Source: Anticarsia gemmatalis (lineage: Eukaryota; Arthropoda; Insecta; Lepidoptera; Erebidae). From it: a stretch of DNA of 64,000 bases. The stretch covers positions 1,686,501 to 1,750,500 of the forward strand of contig NC_134757.1 in the NCBI RefSeq assembly GCF_050436995.1, written 5' to 3'. The position numbers and the translations under genes were made by a program. The notes under the pieces are model-generated. The model was not told where the DNA came from. It saw nothing but the letters and a program-made list of their open reading frames with translations, and made no database searches. This document shows, piece after piece, positions 11,146 through 25,976 of this stretch; positions within the stretch are counted from its first letter, which is position 1, and every line of letters starts with the position of its first letter.

Positions 11146-14100
11146 AATTTATAAGTAGATTAACTAAACGTATATCTACGTAATTCGATTTTTTAACCGT
11201 ACATTGTACAAGTATGTTTGTCAAGTTAGACATGCAACACATTTGCGGTTAAATTTAAAAAACGATTCATCGAAATCATGGTAACTCATGAGCATTCATT
11301 TATTGTATCAACCACATTGTATTTATATCTTTTGCAGTGAAAATAGTGAAAAAGAGTGTTTCTTGCTAGCTCTTTTTTGAGCTCAGTAATTATAAAGACC
11401 AACATAAATGTCCATATTTGACTAAAATTAATAAATGATTTGATTTTGATCTTGATCACTTATGTTTTACACGATGTACCTACCATGTTCAAATACAAAT
11501 TAACCAACAAACAACCTACATACCTTGATTTTATTTTAATTCGACAGTAAGTCCGTGTACTTACTTAATGATTCTACAAATAAAACGCGCCTTATTTGTC
11601 AATGGTCTATTGAACTAAAACTCAAGGTCAATTACATAGTTACATCACTAAGTCTTACATTCGGCCACGGTCACGATGCCCCATCTAAATGCCAAATTAA
11701 ACTATTTAACGATTACGAACATGTACTTAGTCGATTATTCGATTTTATGCACAATCGTTTCCGAATTATAGGCTGAATAATGATCGTGTCCTTGCCTCAA
11801 AAAAGCTTGTAATGGTGCATTGTGCTTATTCTGCTAACGGGTTTTTTATAGTCTGTGGACGTAATTGAAATAAATTATTTTAGTTATTTTTAGGTTTGTT
11901 TATACTGATTTAGGTGACATAAAACTTAGTTTATTTGGCTTATTTACTTGATGAATTAATGTTACTAGTTTTTTAGAATTATGTACATATTTCTACAGCT
12001 ATAATATAGAACTTCATGGTCTAATTTGTATCACATTAGACAATCAGGCTCTATATTCTGTCTTTCACTTGGAAATAGAGCCTTAGACATCGTGACTATG
12101 TTTGTATAAATGAAATACGCTGCTACATTTAAACAAAACACAAACAATTCTGTAAAGATCAATATTATAAAGCTGAATGCTTGTCAAGTGAATACAACTA
12201 AAGAAACGCCATAAATAAACATTATAACACAATCTACGATCATATCAGAACAGTCTTAAGAGAAACCTCACTACAGGCTGATAAATAGTCGTAGACTTTC
12301 TAACGAACAAGCAAATAAACTAGACTCAACATATAGATATTATATTTAAGATGGCGTTATAGACAGCTGATAGATTTGCTAACACGCAACGGTTAATTGA
12401 AAATTGTTTTTCATGGCAACGGATATATTATTTTATCTATGTTTTAATAACACCACACACATTTTAAAACGATATTTAATTTTGTATGTCTGCACATAAC
12501 TGTACATACATTTGTATGTCTGTACTGTGGCATAAGAATATTTCTAAGGTAACCGTCACATGCTAAAAATTTTATTATTTTTTATATCTTAATTTGTTTT
12601 TCAGAACAGTCTAAAAATGTAGGCTAATTTGAGTTTTGTAGCAATCTACAATGTATATTATGTTTTGATTTTTCATAAATTAAGTTAAAAATACGAACCT
12701 ATTACGTCTAGGCTTACTAATTCTTGAAATAACACTTCTAAGTAGACTAAAAGCATAATATTACGCAAGTTATATTTTTTATATTATATGATTACTGACA
12801 TTAATTTAAAACATAATAAAAAATATCATAATTCGAACAATTATTATCATTTCAAAATTAGAACAGCGTCTACACGCCACAGACAATACAAACAGCCAGT
12901 TACAACATGGCGTTGCCCAATGGATTTTTCGCACGCAGACAATCCGTTTATAAATGACAATTGATAACAGGCTTTAGGCTCAGCAAAATAAAGAATTTAC
13001 AAAGAAATATATAAAGTACTCGCTTTTGTATTCAAATATTCGTGATTACGAACAATGACAGAGAATCGACTAAGATTTGTAATTAGAATCGATAGTCGAT
13101 TACAATGTAATCGATTTGCAATAGCAGTCGACGCGTAATTGTTTTATAATCTGTACTTTAATGCGTTTTGTTCGTGACGTAATGAATGCAGGCAGACTTT
13201 ACGCTTTTACTTACTCTCATTGATGTAACAGTTGGAAGCCTAATTTGTAGTTAATGAAGTAACGCGACCACTAATTTAGATTAAAACAGTTTAGAGATGG
13301 TTACCGGAAATATTTTAAGAACTTCATCATCTTCATTTATGAACATAATTTCGTAAATAAGTAGTTTAACTACAGTTATTTTTAAGCAATAGTATAGAAA
13401 GTAAAAAAACAATTATAATATTTATCGATTCTTTGCCTTTCAGCACTATTAAGTAATTTCAATCAGTCAAGGAGAAACGCAAATTGTTATTTTGGCATTG
13501 ATCAGTAACGCATTCCTTGTCTATTAGGTCATGCGAGATAATAATTTAAATACTAAATAACTATTAGGCTAGTCAATTAACATTTTTAATATTGTAGGCC
13601 GTTGATAATTAGGAACTTACAAAGTCCAATCGCAAGTATAACAATTTGTCAAATAAATTTAAATACCTACTTGTTCCTTGTTTGCGAAATCCAACCAATA
13701 ATTGAATAATTGAAAACACTTCGGAAAATCAACAGAGAGCCGGAAAATCGTTCGTTCCACACGAAGCTCCCGCCTGAGTTATATAAAATATTTTTTTAAT
13801 AAGTTCTTGGACATTATGAAATAGTTTCTTTCTAGTTTAAATATGGTGTATTCATACAAAACTTGTTATAACTGTGTCACTATGTTAAGGCAAGTTACCC
13901 TTTAACAAATATTGTGCCACAAAAACAAACTAAACCTTGATTTTCCAAAAAGGAATTTTATCTATACCTGTTTTCTTGTTATTAAAACGAATTTCTGTTT
14001 ATTAAATAAAAAACACTCTTATCTAATATGCTTGTACTGAAGAAAAAGTTATTAAAAACTGAAATCCGTCAAGTGCAGAACAATCCGCTTATGTGATGAT

Positions 14101-17100
14101 CCGAAACATACCTGAAACAAATTAAATTAAATATTAATATAGAGTTTCGACTATTTTCTTGTCAAACTATGATATAATTTAACTAAAAAGTCTTAAAAGC
14201 CTATAAGTATCCAACACCCCCATAGAAACTAAAAGCTTATTTCATTTACAGTACTGACGAACAAATGAGTTAAACAGTAATTTTTGTGCTACATTGGTCA
14301 CATTCTACGAGAGCAAGAACTACTTTTCAAGTACCGGACTATCTAAACACGCGTAACAGGCCGTATAAGTTACAAACTAATTATAAAGCTAATTACGTAC
14401 AATCTGTCTATGTAATTTAATATATCGAGATACAACAGTAGTTCCTTAAAAGTCAACCAGGCTTCCACCAACCGTCATGAAAATCGGTAAATGCGTTTCT
14501 AGGCGACATTATAATTTTTTTAGTTTTTAAGGATCGTACTATAAGGCGTTCTTTGGTCTCTGCCTACCCTTATGACCCTAAAGGCGACCATAATATTATG
14601 TATGTATTATTATCTAATGATGACAAATAAGGACATTTAAATCTTATGGTATCTTAAATATATGCGAACAATCCTACTCCGAAAATTCTTTACGCATTTT
14701 ACACATTATTACACAATCTATTAACACACATAAAATTATAATGTTCAAACAATGTCATACAAACAATACCGTCAAACACAAATGACATACCGAAACCACC
14801 AATCAGATCCTTCGATTTTGAAAATGGAAAGCTTGTTCGGGCGCAGTCGGCTCATCTCGGCCGCGCCCTATTACATCACTCGTAATTTCGCTTTCTATAA
14901 TACGTAATTTTAAACATGCGGTCCAAAACAGGTGTTTGGACACACAAAAACCTGATTTTTGTCATGATTTAATATTTAAAAGAAAAATATACGCGTACAA
15001 TTATGCAATAAGTACGTTAATGAACGAAAAAATATGTGTCAGTTAGGCGATTTTTTATTTCCAGTCGACTAAATTAATCGATTAATTTGTTAAGTGCTAA
15101 GTAGGTCACATCTCTCCGCGCCTAAGTGAGTCGTAAATCAAAAGGTAAAACTGTCATAATTGTAATTTATGATAGTAATCACTCTTTATTTATAGTTATT
15201 AAAATATCAGTTCTTATATGATGCTATATAGAAGAATATACACCTATCATCGAATAACTAAATAAACTTAATAATTACTCGTTTTTATTGCACACTGACT
15301 AAATAAAATTACAATAAATGCAGACAATTGCCGCTACACGCTTCGATTAAACCCATTTATCATACAAAAACTACACGAATATCCTGTTTTCCTAAAAGTT
15401 ACATATAACTATGCCATTAACCACTGAGATATGTATCTATTCTAGGATCCCTAAGTAGTAGGAGTACTCCTATATCTAAATATGGCAACATCGTACACAC
15501 AGATTGCAAATAAACACATCTGCATTTAAAAAAAAAAATATTCACTCATAGACAAGGAACTCCTAACGCGCGCCATTTTTTACCGTTCTACATTCAAAAG
15601 CAAAGAAATTAGTTTACCTTTTAAAGCTTTGAGCCTCTTTGCAACAGACAAGTCATTCATTTAAGGACTTAGTAGCATTACATTGCAACAGCATTTCTTT
15701 GGAATAATAGCCCTTATTGCGTATAAAATAAGTGTGAGCGTAGTGTTGTGGCGCTTACAGCATAGATAATAAGGTCTATTGGTGTAATGTGGTCTTCGGA
15801 TATAGGGACATCACTATGCAGGTCGGATTGCTAAACATTTGTGGTGCAAGTGAAGTGAAATTAGCGTTTTTTCTATGACATGCTGAGTGTAGCTTTTATG
15901 TCTTTGTAAGGAGAGGTTAGCTGTGTTAAAATGTTGAGCAAAAAATAGGAATTCAAGACTACTGTTTGTGTACACACTATTCTTTGAAAACTTACACCAC
16001 GTATAGTTTAATTAACTGTACTAGAATTAAACAAGATGTCGAGGTATTGCAACTTGTAGTTACATGCGAATTTATGGTTTAAATCAAAGAGTTTTTCCTA
16101 TACAAATCTATTTCTGCGTGCATAAAATTTTACGTGGACATATTTTGTGTTGTTCGTTGTAAAAAATACGTGTAACAAATTTTATTGAACCCCGTTTAGT
16201 AGTATTTGCATGAAAGAGTAACAAACATAAATTCCTCAACTGTCGCATTCTCAATATAAAGAGGACCTGTTTCATATCTAGCAAATTTAGAGTTAAATAT
16301 TAAGTTGTTCCAAAGAAATACTAAAAAAATCTTATTTCTTATGACTTGTCCCACATAAAGCTAAGTACAGAGTTGAAGAAATGCTTCATTAGTATTCTTA
16401 ACGCTGTTTAGAGTAGGGCTGCGTCGAGTGTCAGTTATCTAATTAATATTACCACTTAGTCTAGGTTTCCTAATTAATATAACTACCTACAACATTATAT
16501 GAGTTTCTGTAGAAAGTTCTAAAGCATACATACTAACATTATATAATAAACTATTTTAAAATTAATGGAAATTGCTAAATGATAGTGCTGTCATATTTTA
16601 AAGATTTTCGGCCATTAGAGAACAATAAATGTTATGTTTCTCATAATTATATTTTATTCTCTTTAATTAATAAAGGAGGTAAAAATCTAGGGTTACTCAT
16701 AGTTTTATTGCAGAAGCAAATTATCTGTGAAAAATTTTGACAGAAAGACGTATAGATGGACGGACTAAAAACTAAGGAAGTAGGTAAACAAAATATGGTA
16801 GTCATTCTATGATTTTACTATTAGGGCAATAGTACTACTAGTTCCTAGTTTACATTAGTTGTTGAACAACAAAAAAAGGGCCAACCAGTGCATGTTTTAA
16901 AAGAACATGAAAATCCTAAAAATGATAACACAATATAACAAATGTGATACAATACACTAATTAAATACTAGTTTCGCGCAAATATGACATCTATTTACAA
17001 AGTAATAAGGTTGATAATCTCTTATAAAGTGTAATGATATAATATCGGTCATAATACGCATAACTACGACCTCAATTAATGATTGACTGATCGCTTTTAT

Positions 17101-17467
17101 AACTTGAAACGGCTTTTAAAATGGACTTAATTTTAAAACGCAGCAATTTTCGCTGCTGATTTAAAACTGGTTTAAAATAATAGCCCTGATTTAACAGATA
17201 GAGTTAATTATAAGAACCTTTTGGTACTAACATTATCTAATAATCTGCAGAGAACTACTGCTTGTTTTTCTTGAGACAAAACCTCATTTGAGCTAGCCAA
17301 TAGATTCCTGATACTTTTTGATCAGTAATTGCAACTGCAACTTTATCTGGTTATATATTATGGCCACTGAGATCTATTCAGGCTAGGAGCATACAATAAG
17401 TGTCCCGTTTGTAATCAATAGTATCCATCGTTAAATCATGTGAAAAGAATCAGACGACTAGCCCTCA
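11146..17467. other. Long stretch with no gene recognised
   Basis: More than 6 kb with almost no frame above 60 codons, apart from a repeat fragment at 14535. A small CpG patch lies at 14840-14870. It is ordinary AT-rich intergenic or intronic DNA. Confidence 0.45.
14535..14610 (+). repeat. Dispersed repeat fragment, SINE-tail family
   Basis: CTCTGCCTACCCTTATGACC and AGGCGACCATAATATTATG, followed by TATGTATTAT. Confidence 0.4.
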
Positions 17468-17570
17468 CAAGTTGGCTACTCAATAGCGTTTAAACTCATA
17501 TAAAAAAACGCTATTAAATAAATAAACTATCCTTAAATGTACCTCAGAAACCGGGGGTTAACCAACTTGT
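17468..17570. mobile_element. Foldback element, partial copy of the 43271 family
   Basis: CAATAGCGTTTAAACTCATA and then AAATGTACCTCAGAAACCGG match the loop and right arm of the element at 43271. The outer arm is reduced to ACAAGTTGG / CCAACTTGT. Confidence 0.6.
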
Positions 17571-17739
17571 ACCCCCGATAGCTTATTAATAATGAAAAAA
17601 AAATATATTCCATCGTTTATTTTATCAATTTTTTGACCACAATTTCAAACTATTAAGAATACAGTCCAATAACCTATGTCCCAACTTAACCTGTTAATGT
17701 CTCTAAGAATTCCTCAGCATGAACGAGCGATACTAACCA

Positions 17740-17850
17740 ATTCACCATGCGTTGCTTGCGCACTGCGCGCTTGTGCGTAACGTCGGTTCAGACCGGCGCG
17801 CGCTTGTGTCAATCAGGCTAACGGATTTCACTCACTTTAACACCGCCACG
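17740..17850. promoter_or_regulatory. CpG-rich patch, possible regulatory region
   Basis: Several CpG and GCGC runs (CACTGCGCGCTTGTGCG, GACCGGCGCGCGC) stand out from the AT-rich surroundings. There is no open frame and no repeat match I recognise. A promoter is possible but not shown. Confidence 0.2.
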
Positions 17851-19310
17851 GTAATTTGTTGCTGTAATGCAGTGAGATGAGAAGCCCTTGTGTTCAGTTG
17901 CTACATGTAATGTGTATTGGGTCATTCGTGAAATTCTTCTTAACTTTTCGTAATTTAAGGGATTATTCCACTTGACCCTTGTGATAAAGTTTTGTAAATA
18001 GGATTAAAGGAACTTTAGTACTCCCTTATCCCGGGATCTCCTAAAGACTATAAAACCCTAGCTTTTGTTTATTACTTTTGTAAACACCTCCACAAATAAC
18101 AAAACAGTATTTTATTTCGTTTCGTTAGGAAATACAATTCGCTATTATAAAGACAGTAACAAAAGCAGGAGACCACCCCAACCACAGCGCTGTACGTGCT
18201 ATCATCAACTGAAGCTTGCAAATATTCAGGTCATCTAAAAAAAGCATTATCAATCGCTATTACAAAACCTAAATCTGCTTCTGATTCTTCAAACATAATC
18301 AATGGTTATCAATAGAATAATAATATTATATCACTCTGACATAACTATCAATAGCGCGAATTACTTCAGAATGACACAAAAAGGACTGCAATGCCATAGT
18401 GTAAGAACCGTTGTTTACTAAAATAATGAGGTTCTTTCTTTATTTTCACAATCGGTCACAGATCATTGGCTGTCATCATCAATGAGTACTATTGAAACGT
18501 TTGATGAAACTCATCTGCGGAACAAAACATTTTTTTGTGAAGAATATTGTGTAAAACATTTAAGTTATGTGAAACTCTTGTATTGGATACTAATAAATTA
18601 TGTTATGGATATTATAGTCGTCAGATTACAAGTAAGGTTCGCAAACTTGAAAACAAATTGCCATTTTTGAGACTCGTTTTTCATGCCTGTATTATATTTT
18701 TCACAAAAGCTAAAATAACGTTCAAGTGTATAAACGAAAAACATCTTTTAAACAACTGTCAGGTTTGGAAACTAACTATGTTGGAATAAGAAACAAACGA
18801 AAATTCAACGAATATTTCCTAGTTTATAGCCTTTATAGTAAGGCCTCTGGACTGATATTAAGATAAGGTATTTATGGAAAATTATAACATCCACGATCAT
18901 AACCAATTAGATATTGAAATATCCTCCAAATACCAACATTGCTCAGCTTAGCTGAGTACCCATTAGGTCCTAATTGAACTTCCGTGAGAAAATCAATGTA
19001 TCTACTAAGTTTAATTAGCAATACGGATCGGATTCGTTTCACAAGTGCGGTCGTCGGCTGCGAGGGCGCAGGCATGTCGCAACGCCGGCTGCTGTGGCGG
19101 CTTTCTCGCGTCAAGTGTTTGAACACATTGTTACAAGCGTTTGTGTGGTTAATAAGGTGGTTATGAGATGTTGAGTGAAAGCAGAAGATTTTGGTAGGTG
19201 TATTTTACTGCTTACTATCATGAAAAAATCTTACAAACGTAGTTACATACCTAAGAATGTCATTACAATTCCGGGAGGAATTCAAAGCACCTTAGTCACT
19301 CTTGGCTTCT

Positions 19311-19321
19311 GGGATTCAAGG

Positions 19322-19323
<2 letters not shown>
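19311..19323 (+). repeat. Left target-site duplication of the R1-clade LINE
   Basis: GGGATTCAAGGTA is identical to the copy at 20030-20042 and directly borders the poly(T) run. Confidence 0.9.
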
Positions 19324-19353
<30 letters not shown>

Positions 19354-20029
19354 CGTCAGGAAAATGCATTACTGCATGTCCCGCCCCAGGGAGGAAAGCG
19401 GGGGTCTGTCGGGCTCTCCCGCCGGCAAGGCGTTCCGGCTGACTTGGGCATACCGACTAAAAACCTGACGGTGTTCCTTCTGCGGTCACCATAACATGGC
19501 CAGGACGCGGTACCTCCGATCGGATACTCCGCGTCCCAGCCGGTGACGGCCCGCTTTGTATGCGGGCCCTACTTCGAGCGGGGGCAGGCACGAGGATTGC
19601 CCCTCCCCCTAGCTCTCCACTTCAAGGGGGTGTGCCAGGAACACACAGCGCACTCCCCACCTCTCGGACCTGTTCCCTGTCCAGGCGACGGAGCGTTCCG
19701 CCTCCGCCGCCCACAGGTCCGCGTCACGGGGGCCGGAGATCATCCCGGCGCCTACGACGCCCAGTGCGTCTTGCGCGGGAAGGGAGGGGAGCGTTAATTT
19801 CCCGCTCCCGTTCCGCCGCCTCTTTTGCGGATATAACTTCCTCGCAGAACGAGGCGACGGCCGACCACGCTGCCTCGCTCCCGACCATGGACAGAACCAC
19901 GGCCGAGAGCGAGAGGTCGCTCCCGACTACCCCGGTCAATTGACGGCGCTGCGACGACCACGCCTGGCAGTGTGCCAACGTATGCAGCGCCGTATCGGGG
20001 CAGTCACCACAATGGTGGCACCTGGGCGT
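19324..20029 (-). mobile_element. 5'-truncated R1-clade LINE with poly(A) tail
   Basis: Read on the minus strand, the element enters from 20029 in coding sequence TPRCHHCGDCPDTALHTL, the cysteine/histidine motif just after the reverse transcriptase of R1-clade LINEs. It continues with SMVGSEAAWSAVASFCEE and AKEAAERERE, also typical of the R1 C-terminus. The frame stops at 19724-19726. A GC-rich 3' UTR follows, ending in about 30 A (plus-strand T run from 19325). The 13-bp repeat GGGATTCAAGGTA lies on both sides, at 19311-19323 and 20030-20042. Only the extreme 3' part was copied; endonuclease and polymerase domains are absent, so it cannot move by itself. Confidence 0.9.
19724..20029 (-). pseudogene. 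C-terminal remnant of R1-clade LINE ORF2
   Basis: About 100 residues survive, starting PTPRCHHCG and ending in an arginine-rich tail (TGRRRRRDDLRPP) before TGA. The motif CxxCx(9-10)HxxxxC is the zinc-knuckle-like element of R1-type ORF2 proteins. The open frame runs on upstream to 20089, but residues before the truncation point come from host DNA. Confidence 0.8.
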
Positions 20030-20042
20030 GGGATTCAAGGTA
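20030..20042 (+). repeat. Right target-site duplication of the R1-clade LINE
   Basis: GGGATTCAAGGTA is identical to the copy at 19311-19323. It marks the 5' truncation point of the LINE. Confidence 0.9.
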
Positions 20043-23000
20043 TAAGGTAAGTAGTGGTAACCATGGAAAAGGAGACTTCTTATCCGCACTTATCTAGTCT
20101 GGCGGACTCAAGATCTAATGCTTATTTGCTTTATCTCATATTATTATGAAAATATTTCCGTTATTTTATAGTTATTTAACGTCAATTTATAAAGATTTAC
20201 TTAAGTATTTTTTCTCTACCTATTGATGTAAAAATAACTGTGTTTTCAGGATATGCTTAACAGCTGTACCGATTTGAAATGTTCAGCAATGAAGTAGCTG
20301 ATATCATGAAGAAGAAAATAGTCTACATTGTTCTTCAAAAAATATAAACCAAGCCTAAAAAACTTGGTACAAGGAAAACTAAAAAAAGTGTAGACTTCGT
20401 AATGTGACAACGTAAGATTATAGACATTAATTCATAAATTAATATAGAACTAAAATTACAAGAAGCGACTGAACTATATCTCTAAGATAAATCTAAAGCA
20501 AACATTGTGAAACTGTCGTCACTATCCACTTAATTACGCAGTCATTGGAGCGCGCTCGACCGTAATGACTGCCGACAATTTACTTCCACTAATCTAATAA
20601 ACTATACAAAAAAACTAAAAACAAAGAAAGTATTATAATACGCAGCTTTACGCAAAGAGAATGGATAGTCTTTTTTATTTTGCACTGATGTAATAGAATG
20701 ATTATAGTGTTTCCTTTTTTAAAAGTCTTATTATGAGATAGAGGTTATTTAAGTGTTCATAAAAGTGCGCTTTTAACTTATTTTTAGATACTTTTTAAGT
20801 TGTTACCTTCTTTCATTTGTGTTAATAGTAAATTTTTGGGACAATTTCAAAGTAGTTTAAGGCATAAAAAGGAGTTTTATGAGCTAATGACTGCCATCTT
20901 GATGAACACTAACAGGGACTTTTAACGTCTCCTCCGTACCCTACAGATAATAGACGCTTATCTGAATTAATCCAAAAAAATACTCCCGTGTGGTGATACA
21001 AAGGATCTATAGTGGTCGAAGTGTGAGCAGGCTATAAAACAGCATCCCACCCCTAAGATAAGATAACAAACGCATCCCCACCACATCATCTTCAGAAACA
21101 TACGGAAGGAATCCTATTAGGTTTTCTCCTGACGTCGTTAAAAAATCAAATATAGTTATAAGTAGTTTACGTAACGTAATATATTACTAGTTCTCACTTT
21201 CATTTAAATAACTCAAACATACGTGAGAATATATTATTAAGAATATACATAACTACAGTTACATATGAACATCTACATACAATATATGTACGCCTATTAC
21301 TCTTACCATATTAGGCGTAAACAAATTTGAAGCTTTCTTCTTTCAATTGTATTTGCTTTCGTCATAATAAATACCAAAGAATATCATCAGCTAGCTGTCA
21401 CCCCGGGCTTTGCCTGCAAGCGAAGGAACTAATTTCTAGCAGTAAAAAGAAGCCCATCCAATTTCTCATGAAAAATCACACCAATTAATCTCGGCCGTTT
21501 GGTTTGCCGTGAAAGGAGGGCAAACATACATATCTAAATGGATATATAAAATCACCAATTTTTTCGTGGAGTAGGCAGTGATCAAAAAACTTATTACAAT
21601 CCTTACAAAATTTCTAATGCTTCCTTCACATCCTTACAAACTAAAATTAACATTTCGTTTCTCACAAGTTATTATTTTCACAAAATGGACAATAAATCAA
21701 TGTTATTTCTCAATATTTTTACGTCACTTGTTTATTAGAAATTCCTCTTTTTATGTCTCAAAACAAAGTCAATGTTGATTCAACCTAGTCTTTTTGCATA
21801 ATACTCCGATACTGGTCGTTGAAGGAGAATGGACTAAATTGAAAAATGATTTTTGCGTCTCTACTAAATCTATGATAAATAAAATAGTTTAAAATCTTTT
21901 GTGTATTTCAAAGATAGTAGTATTTTTCCTTAACTTATTCTCACTATATTTAAGAAAGTAAATCACATCATCTGAATAAATCATTCGTTAAGTTTCTATA
22001 TAATGTTATTTGTTTGCATCTTTAACGTCACTTGGTAGAGTGTATCAAACGAGGACAATTATTTCATTATTTCATAAAACAATTAGTCCTTTAATTAAGA
22101 GTATTGTACGATCAATGGATCATTGTGATAGAGGACCTTTGTCGAAAATACAAATATGAAAAGAAAATCACAATTAAACATTGTAATTTTACATAATCTA
22201 ACCAAGAATAAAATACTGGTCAAGTGTGATTTGGACTCGCGCAGCGAAGGGTTTAATATTTATTTATTTCATTCCGTTTTTAGTAGTGTTGTAGCAGCAA
22301 CTGTCTTGCTAATAAGGTTCGTGAAATACAGCCTGGCAGCCTGACAGACAGACAGCGGTGTCTCAGTGATAAGAACCCGTTCTCATCGATTAGGCAGGGA
22401 CACAAAAATAAAAGAATTTTCTAATAGTATCAATCTTTTAAAAACTAATTTCATAGCAGAATAGATACATAAAATTTACATATAAATAATCCTTTTTAAC
22501 ACTTACGTAAAGCTATTAAGATGTCCGTTTTAAAGCTTTTAACAAATACCCCAAGGCCGTATCAGACATTTCATTGTTCAGAAGAAAGTTGAATGCTAAC
22601 GAATATAGGTGTTATATAAGGAGTGGCCAAATTTAGTAAGTATTCGTTTTAAAATATGGAAGATTTGATCCGCGATGTTTGAAAAGTGTTTCCGGAATCT
22701 AAAACGGATTTTAGGATTATGTATATTAGTGGTTAGCGTCTTATAATCCGATCGAATTTTGATGATATATGTTATAGTATCGCTTTCATATTGTAAATTG
22801 ACATTTGTAATTTCCTCGAAGGAATTAAATATTTCGGATAACGCCTGGGGCGCCGATCCGTTTACCATTTAAAATATCTTGAATACTGCTTGATCCTTAA
22901 TAGTCGATTGTGATAGGAAATCGCTCGTCTGCTGAAGACATGGATCTTCAATGGTGACTTATGGTTATAGATGGTGATCCATGGGCTGTCTCTATTTCAA

Positions 23001-25966
23001 TAGCTAATTTTTTAAAAGGCTTTTTCTTGTCAAAAAATACACTTAGTATTAAAATTGCTGCACTAGTGTTAACATGCTTTAATAGAAAACTTAGTCGAAG
23101 CCACAGTCTGGTCGGCTAATTTTAGCAGAGACCGTCGCCACTCTAGAGCCTTTCCTTCCGCAATACATAATCAATCTCAGTGCCCTACTACCATTGAATT
23201 TAATGTAATTGAATAAAATTTCACTTAATTTCACCAAGTAAGTGTAACCGAACGATTTAGATTCAATACGTTTTCACACATAAGAATCGATTCAATTTCT
23301 TTGCGTAAGTTATTCGATACTAAACTCGACTTTCTCCCAATCGACTAATGTTTGCATAACAACTAATGCACTTGCTGACTTATGATGTCATGGCATTACC
23401 ATATAAAATATGTCTTCCGGGTTCGAATAATATTATTATTAATGATCTGTAGGTTATAAAATGAAGTGCTGTAGGTACCAAACGATCAGGATTTATAACT
23501 AATTTATGAACTGTAATAGTTTTCGATTAATAATTGAAAAAACTAAAATTATGATCCCAAAATTAATATTCTATTACTACAATAAAAAAGATTATTAGCG
23601 TTATTTTTTGCTGGATCACGTTTGCAAAATTATTGAGAATATGGTCAGTATTTTTTACCTGTGGTTTCTTAAGTGGACTCTTGTCAGGGCACTTTAAGCT
23701 CATCTTTTGCAACAACTAGTTTTCATAATGTCAAAGTTGACATATTCTCGTTCGACCTTGCAAAAGGCCACCTCCCTATTAACATACCAACTTGACATTT
23801 AATTTTATGTTTTATGCCACTAATAGTAAGGTCTCTTTTCTTTTAAATGATAAATTTTTATTTTATATCCGTCAGTTTCTGCCACTTAATTTTTTTATGA
23901 TCTTAAAAATGTCATATCTCCAAATTTAGTCGAGTTATTTGTTGTAGTCAATTATAGTCATCGTTTTCCTTCATTTAAAGTTATGATGTGCTTATTAAGA
24001 CTTTAAACCAATTTACGTGTTAATTATCTTTCATTTTATACTGCTATAACATAAATCATACAAAATATGAAAAACTGCAAAACGTAAACCAATATTTCAT
24101 TTGTAACTGAAACATAAACGTAAACGTTAACAGCGTAGAATCTGCAAATCATCGCCATACCAACAAACGATGTTCAATAATATTACTTTGTCTTAAATAA
24201 CATTTAACCACACTTCATATCAGCAAGGACCTTTTAAGGTACACCTTCAACAATAAAATTCTCCACCCAAAACTATCTTTCGCAATCCTACACATCTACA
24301 AAGTGCTAACTCATGACACATTTCTACCATCTTCAATCACAACACACTACAATACTACATTGCCAAACCAAAGCCTACAAGAGCTAAAGCTTAGATATTA
24401 GACCAGCAAAATGTCAGAGGTGAGGTAACCGCACGACTTTGACTTTTACAGAGATATTTTTAATACCTAGATGTTTTGAATATGTAATAGTTCAGACGAG
24501 AGGTCAAAAGGTCATTATGATAATTATTTAAACGTTAATGAAGGATGCTATCACAAAAAATTTGACCAGGATATGAAATTTGGTCGTAGTAAAGTGTTCA
24601 GTTTGTTTTCAGATATATTTTTCTCCGTTCATTACTGTCCTACTGGTTGGCAGGGGCCATTGAGGGAAGAATTGGGAGATTTTAGCAGGTCAGTATACGA
24701 AATTCTCGGAAACTGATTTATCTATTTTAAAAAACGTTTGTAAAAGACTAATTATTCCATTGTCAATAAACATAGAGTAGTTTTCTCCAAAGATTTATTA
24801 GAAACTTTTAGTATTTTGTCCTTATAGATTTATAACATAATATATCTTACTAGACTTAACGCAAGGCATGAGACAATGACCTTACATTCGTGTAGGAGGA
24901 AAAAGCATTTAATAACTTGTCACCAAAAATGGTAACTTGAGTCTATTAATTTAAAAGAGAACTTGTTTTTCTTTTATCAACGAATCCAAAATAATGATCA
25001 TAAGCTTCTTTAAATAGTATTATTTAGGGGGCCTTTTATACAATACGCAACTAACAGAACGAGCTTGACACTAAACAAGAATTCAGTGTTTTTATCTTAA
25101 CAATATAATATCCCCAATACAACACACAAACGGATTTTAATATCAATTAATACACGAACAGCCAATGATACCTAACCAAAATCACACCTATTCGCTTAAA
25201 TATCATGATTGAAACCGCGATATCTTAAGTAATGACACGGTTGCAAAGAGAGTGGTCACAATTAACTTGCTTGCTCAATAACCGTGCGGTTAACTGTGTA
25301 ATATAGGCACACTAGTACACTATCGTGGTCTGAGAACAGATTATCTAGAGAATTATAGGGGAATTTTGAGGGACAAATTTTTATAGTGCTGTTATTATGT
25401 GGGGAATAGGTCAGCAATGGCATAATTTAAACTATTGAGTATTGTGTAATGTAGAATAATTAAAAAACGGTTTCAGCTTGTTTAGATGGCTCTAAAATGT
25501 ATAGATTCTGAAAAACCTATTTAATTATGACAGTTAATTCTGGTGTTTTAGCGTCTCAGAAATACTTCTTGGACCACCACTGGGTATATTTCTATTAATT
25601 TCTTCTATTGGTACAGATCAATATGTGATGTAATTTATCCACTCTTTGATTTGGGATTAATTTTGTCTAGTATTTTTCCTACCAATATTACAAGGTCATC
25701 TCACACAGAATCTTTGTAAAACGTGTCATCTAAGAACCTGTTCATCACTACTACTAATGAATGTTAATCAGTACAAATAAAACTTCTTAATATATCACTA
25801 TAACCTGAACATTCCTAAATAACCTTCCAACATAGACCGGTAAAATCTGATAACACTTTGTCCGACTCTTGATTTTAACACGTGAGCAGCAGCTGATACG
25901 CCTTCTACTGTTTTAAACAATTTTAGGTAATATACTTAAAGATCATATAAAAGTACTACAGTTATA
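20043..25966. other. Long stretch with no gene recognised
   Basis: AT-rich, with one decayed repeat (22335) and a possible one at 21388-21430. The 90-codon frame at 22596-22868 has no recognisable motif. Confidence 0.4.
22335..22400 (+). repeat. Old retroelement-like remnant
   Basis: CAGACAGACAGCGGTGTCTC and AGTGATAAGAACCCGTT resemble a widespread insect repeat containing GACAGACAGCGAAGTCTTAG. Confidence 0.35.
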
Positions 25967-25976
25967 TCTATACTAA

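Noticed and set aside
19543..19943. Plus-strand frames of 84 and 127 codons, proline/arginine-rich
   Set aside because: They lie antisense to the R1-clade LINE tail and result from its high GC content.
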